Source: Trichoplax sp. H2 (Eukaryota; Placozoa; Uniplacotomia; Trichoplacea). Taken from it: a stretch of DNA of 64,000 nucleotides. This document shows, piece by piece, positions 63,326-64,000 of this stretch. The position numbers were made by a program, and so were the translations under genes. The notes beneath the pieces are model-generated. The model did no database searches. It was not told where the DNA came from and saw nothing but the letters and a program-made list of their open reading frames with translations. The stretch's first letter is position 1; each line of letters begins with the position of its first letter. The DNA is taken from positions 558,001-622,000 of the forward strand of contig NOWV01000013.1 of NCBI GenBank assembly GCA_003344405.1. The letters run 5' to 3'.

Positions 63326-64000
63326 ATGTGACAACAGCTGTCAGCAGCAACTTGTTCCACACCATGATTGATCAATTCGTATCCACTGCTATTTCGGAAT
63401 TACGCTCAGTCCCTACATAATCGAAAAAAATAATATACACCTTCCAATTGAATGGATAGATTGATACTACAGCATACACTGAGCCAGTTGATTTACTTTA
63501 TTTATACGTCTTTAGATAAAACTTTCATGACCAATAATACACGCTTGCATTGCATTGCATTGCTATACCTGCAGGAGGAGTCAATTTATGTTAGTAATGA
63601 ATGTTTCTGTACCAAACGTGTATTATTTCCTACTTTCCTTGCAGTGATGCTATAAATTGTTTGAAATTCCTGACAGTAGATTACTATACAATAGGTGTGT
63701 CTCAATCTGCTCTACGGACTACCAGCAAGATGTCCTTATGATACTGCGGGTGTTCAACCCGGTAGATAAACAGGACACGCGTACTTACACGCGTATCATG
63801 ATCAAATCATTTTACTATCTTGGCTATAAATTCTTACTAATACTTAAATAGTTCAATGGCGATGGTTTGAACAAATGAATAGTGATCTTTATTAACCAAA
63901 AGTGACATGAAACAATTATACAAATACAGCCGGGTAATAGTATCGCATACGACGACAAATCGTTTCGATTTTTGGATGCTCGTTAGGTGTGCATCAACTT
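63326..64000. other. Unassigned right end
   Basis: No gene recognised. A short TTGCA/TGCAT tandem lies near 63545-63563. A segment near 63690-63785 contains GGTGTTCAACCCGG, faintly tRNA-like, but I could not fold a cloverleaf with paired acceptor ends. Confidence 0.4.

Noticed and set aside
63690-63790. Faint tRNA-like T-arm word GGTGTTCAACCC
   Set aside because: No matching acceptor stem or D-arm could be paired on either strand.

Overview
This is a eukaryotic, AT-rich (about one third G+C by eye), intron-dense genomic window. The genes I recognise are animal nuclear genes: Na-K-Cl cotransporters, COX5A, JTB, a GT31 glycosyltransferase, MRPL21, an HSF-type protein, WDR77, a P450, TMEM216 and V-ATPase subunit E. 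Introns are mostly 50-700 bp with canonical GT-AG ends. Compact genes, short introns and low G+C suggest an early-branching metazoan; a placozoan (Trichoplax/Hoilungia type) fits best. That assignment is inference and was not tested. I saw no bacterial operons, CRISPR arrays, rRNA, convincing tRNA or intact transposase genes.

Layout. 1-3.07 kb: no recognisable gene. 3.1-4.4 kb: a GTACTG-rich repeat island. 4.56-11.93 kb and 14.07-21.86 kb: two tandem, same-strand NKCC-type SLC12 genes with 26 and 28 coding exons and almost identical exon lengths and phases. They are separated by 2.1 kb that holds a foldback (MITE-like) repeat. 21.9-24.7 kb: AT-rich spacer, then a more G+C-rich promoter with NRF-1-, YY1- and E-box-like sites for COX5A (24.76-27.12 kb). 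29.45-30.39 kb (-): a hydrophilic orphan protein. 33.53-35.23 kb (-): JTB, whose exons are too short to stand out as open frames. 36.3-37.6 kb: a second TACTG island running into a minisatellite. 38.5-39.7 kb (-): an intronless beta-1,3-glycosyltransferase. 41.98-43.0 kb (-): mitochondrial ribosomal protein L21 in six short exons. 45.73-46.44 kb (-): an intronless HSF-domain protein. 47.0-48.2 kb: a diverged satellite of about 115-bp units. 49.2-51.73 kb (-): WDR77/MEP50, head-to-head with a ten-exon P450 (52.27-55.79 kb). The second P450 intron holds a strong 78-nt hairpin. 58.17-58.94 kb: TMEM216, convergent with the V-ATPase E gene (60.5-62.2 kb, -). The V-ATPase promoter carries repeated CACGTG (CLEAR-like) motifs inside a third TACTG-rich tandem array (62.3-63.3 kb).

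How the genes relate. Apart from the tandem cotransporters, the genes do not form one pathway. COX5A and MRPL21 are mitochondrial. WDR77 is the partner of the PRMT5 methyltransferase. TMEM216 belongs to the ciliary transition zone. V-ATPase E acidifies endolysosomes. The NKCC pair probably performs chloride and volume regulation under WNK-SPAK/OSR1 control, judging from the docking motif and phospho-site region preserved in both copies.

Exon models were built by hand from splice consensus, phase and remembered family features. For SLC12 (both), COX5A, MRPL21, WDR77, the P450 and V-ATPase E, the exon lengths sum to a whole number of codons. The 5' exons of JTB and TMEM216 are unresolved.
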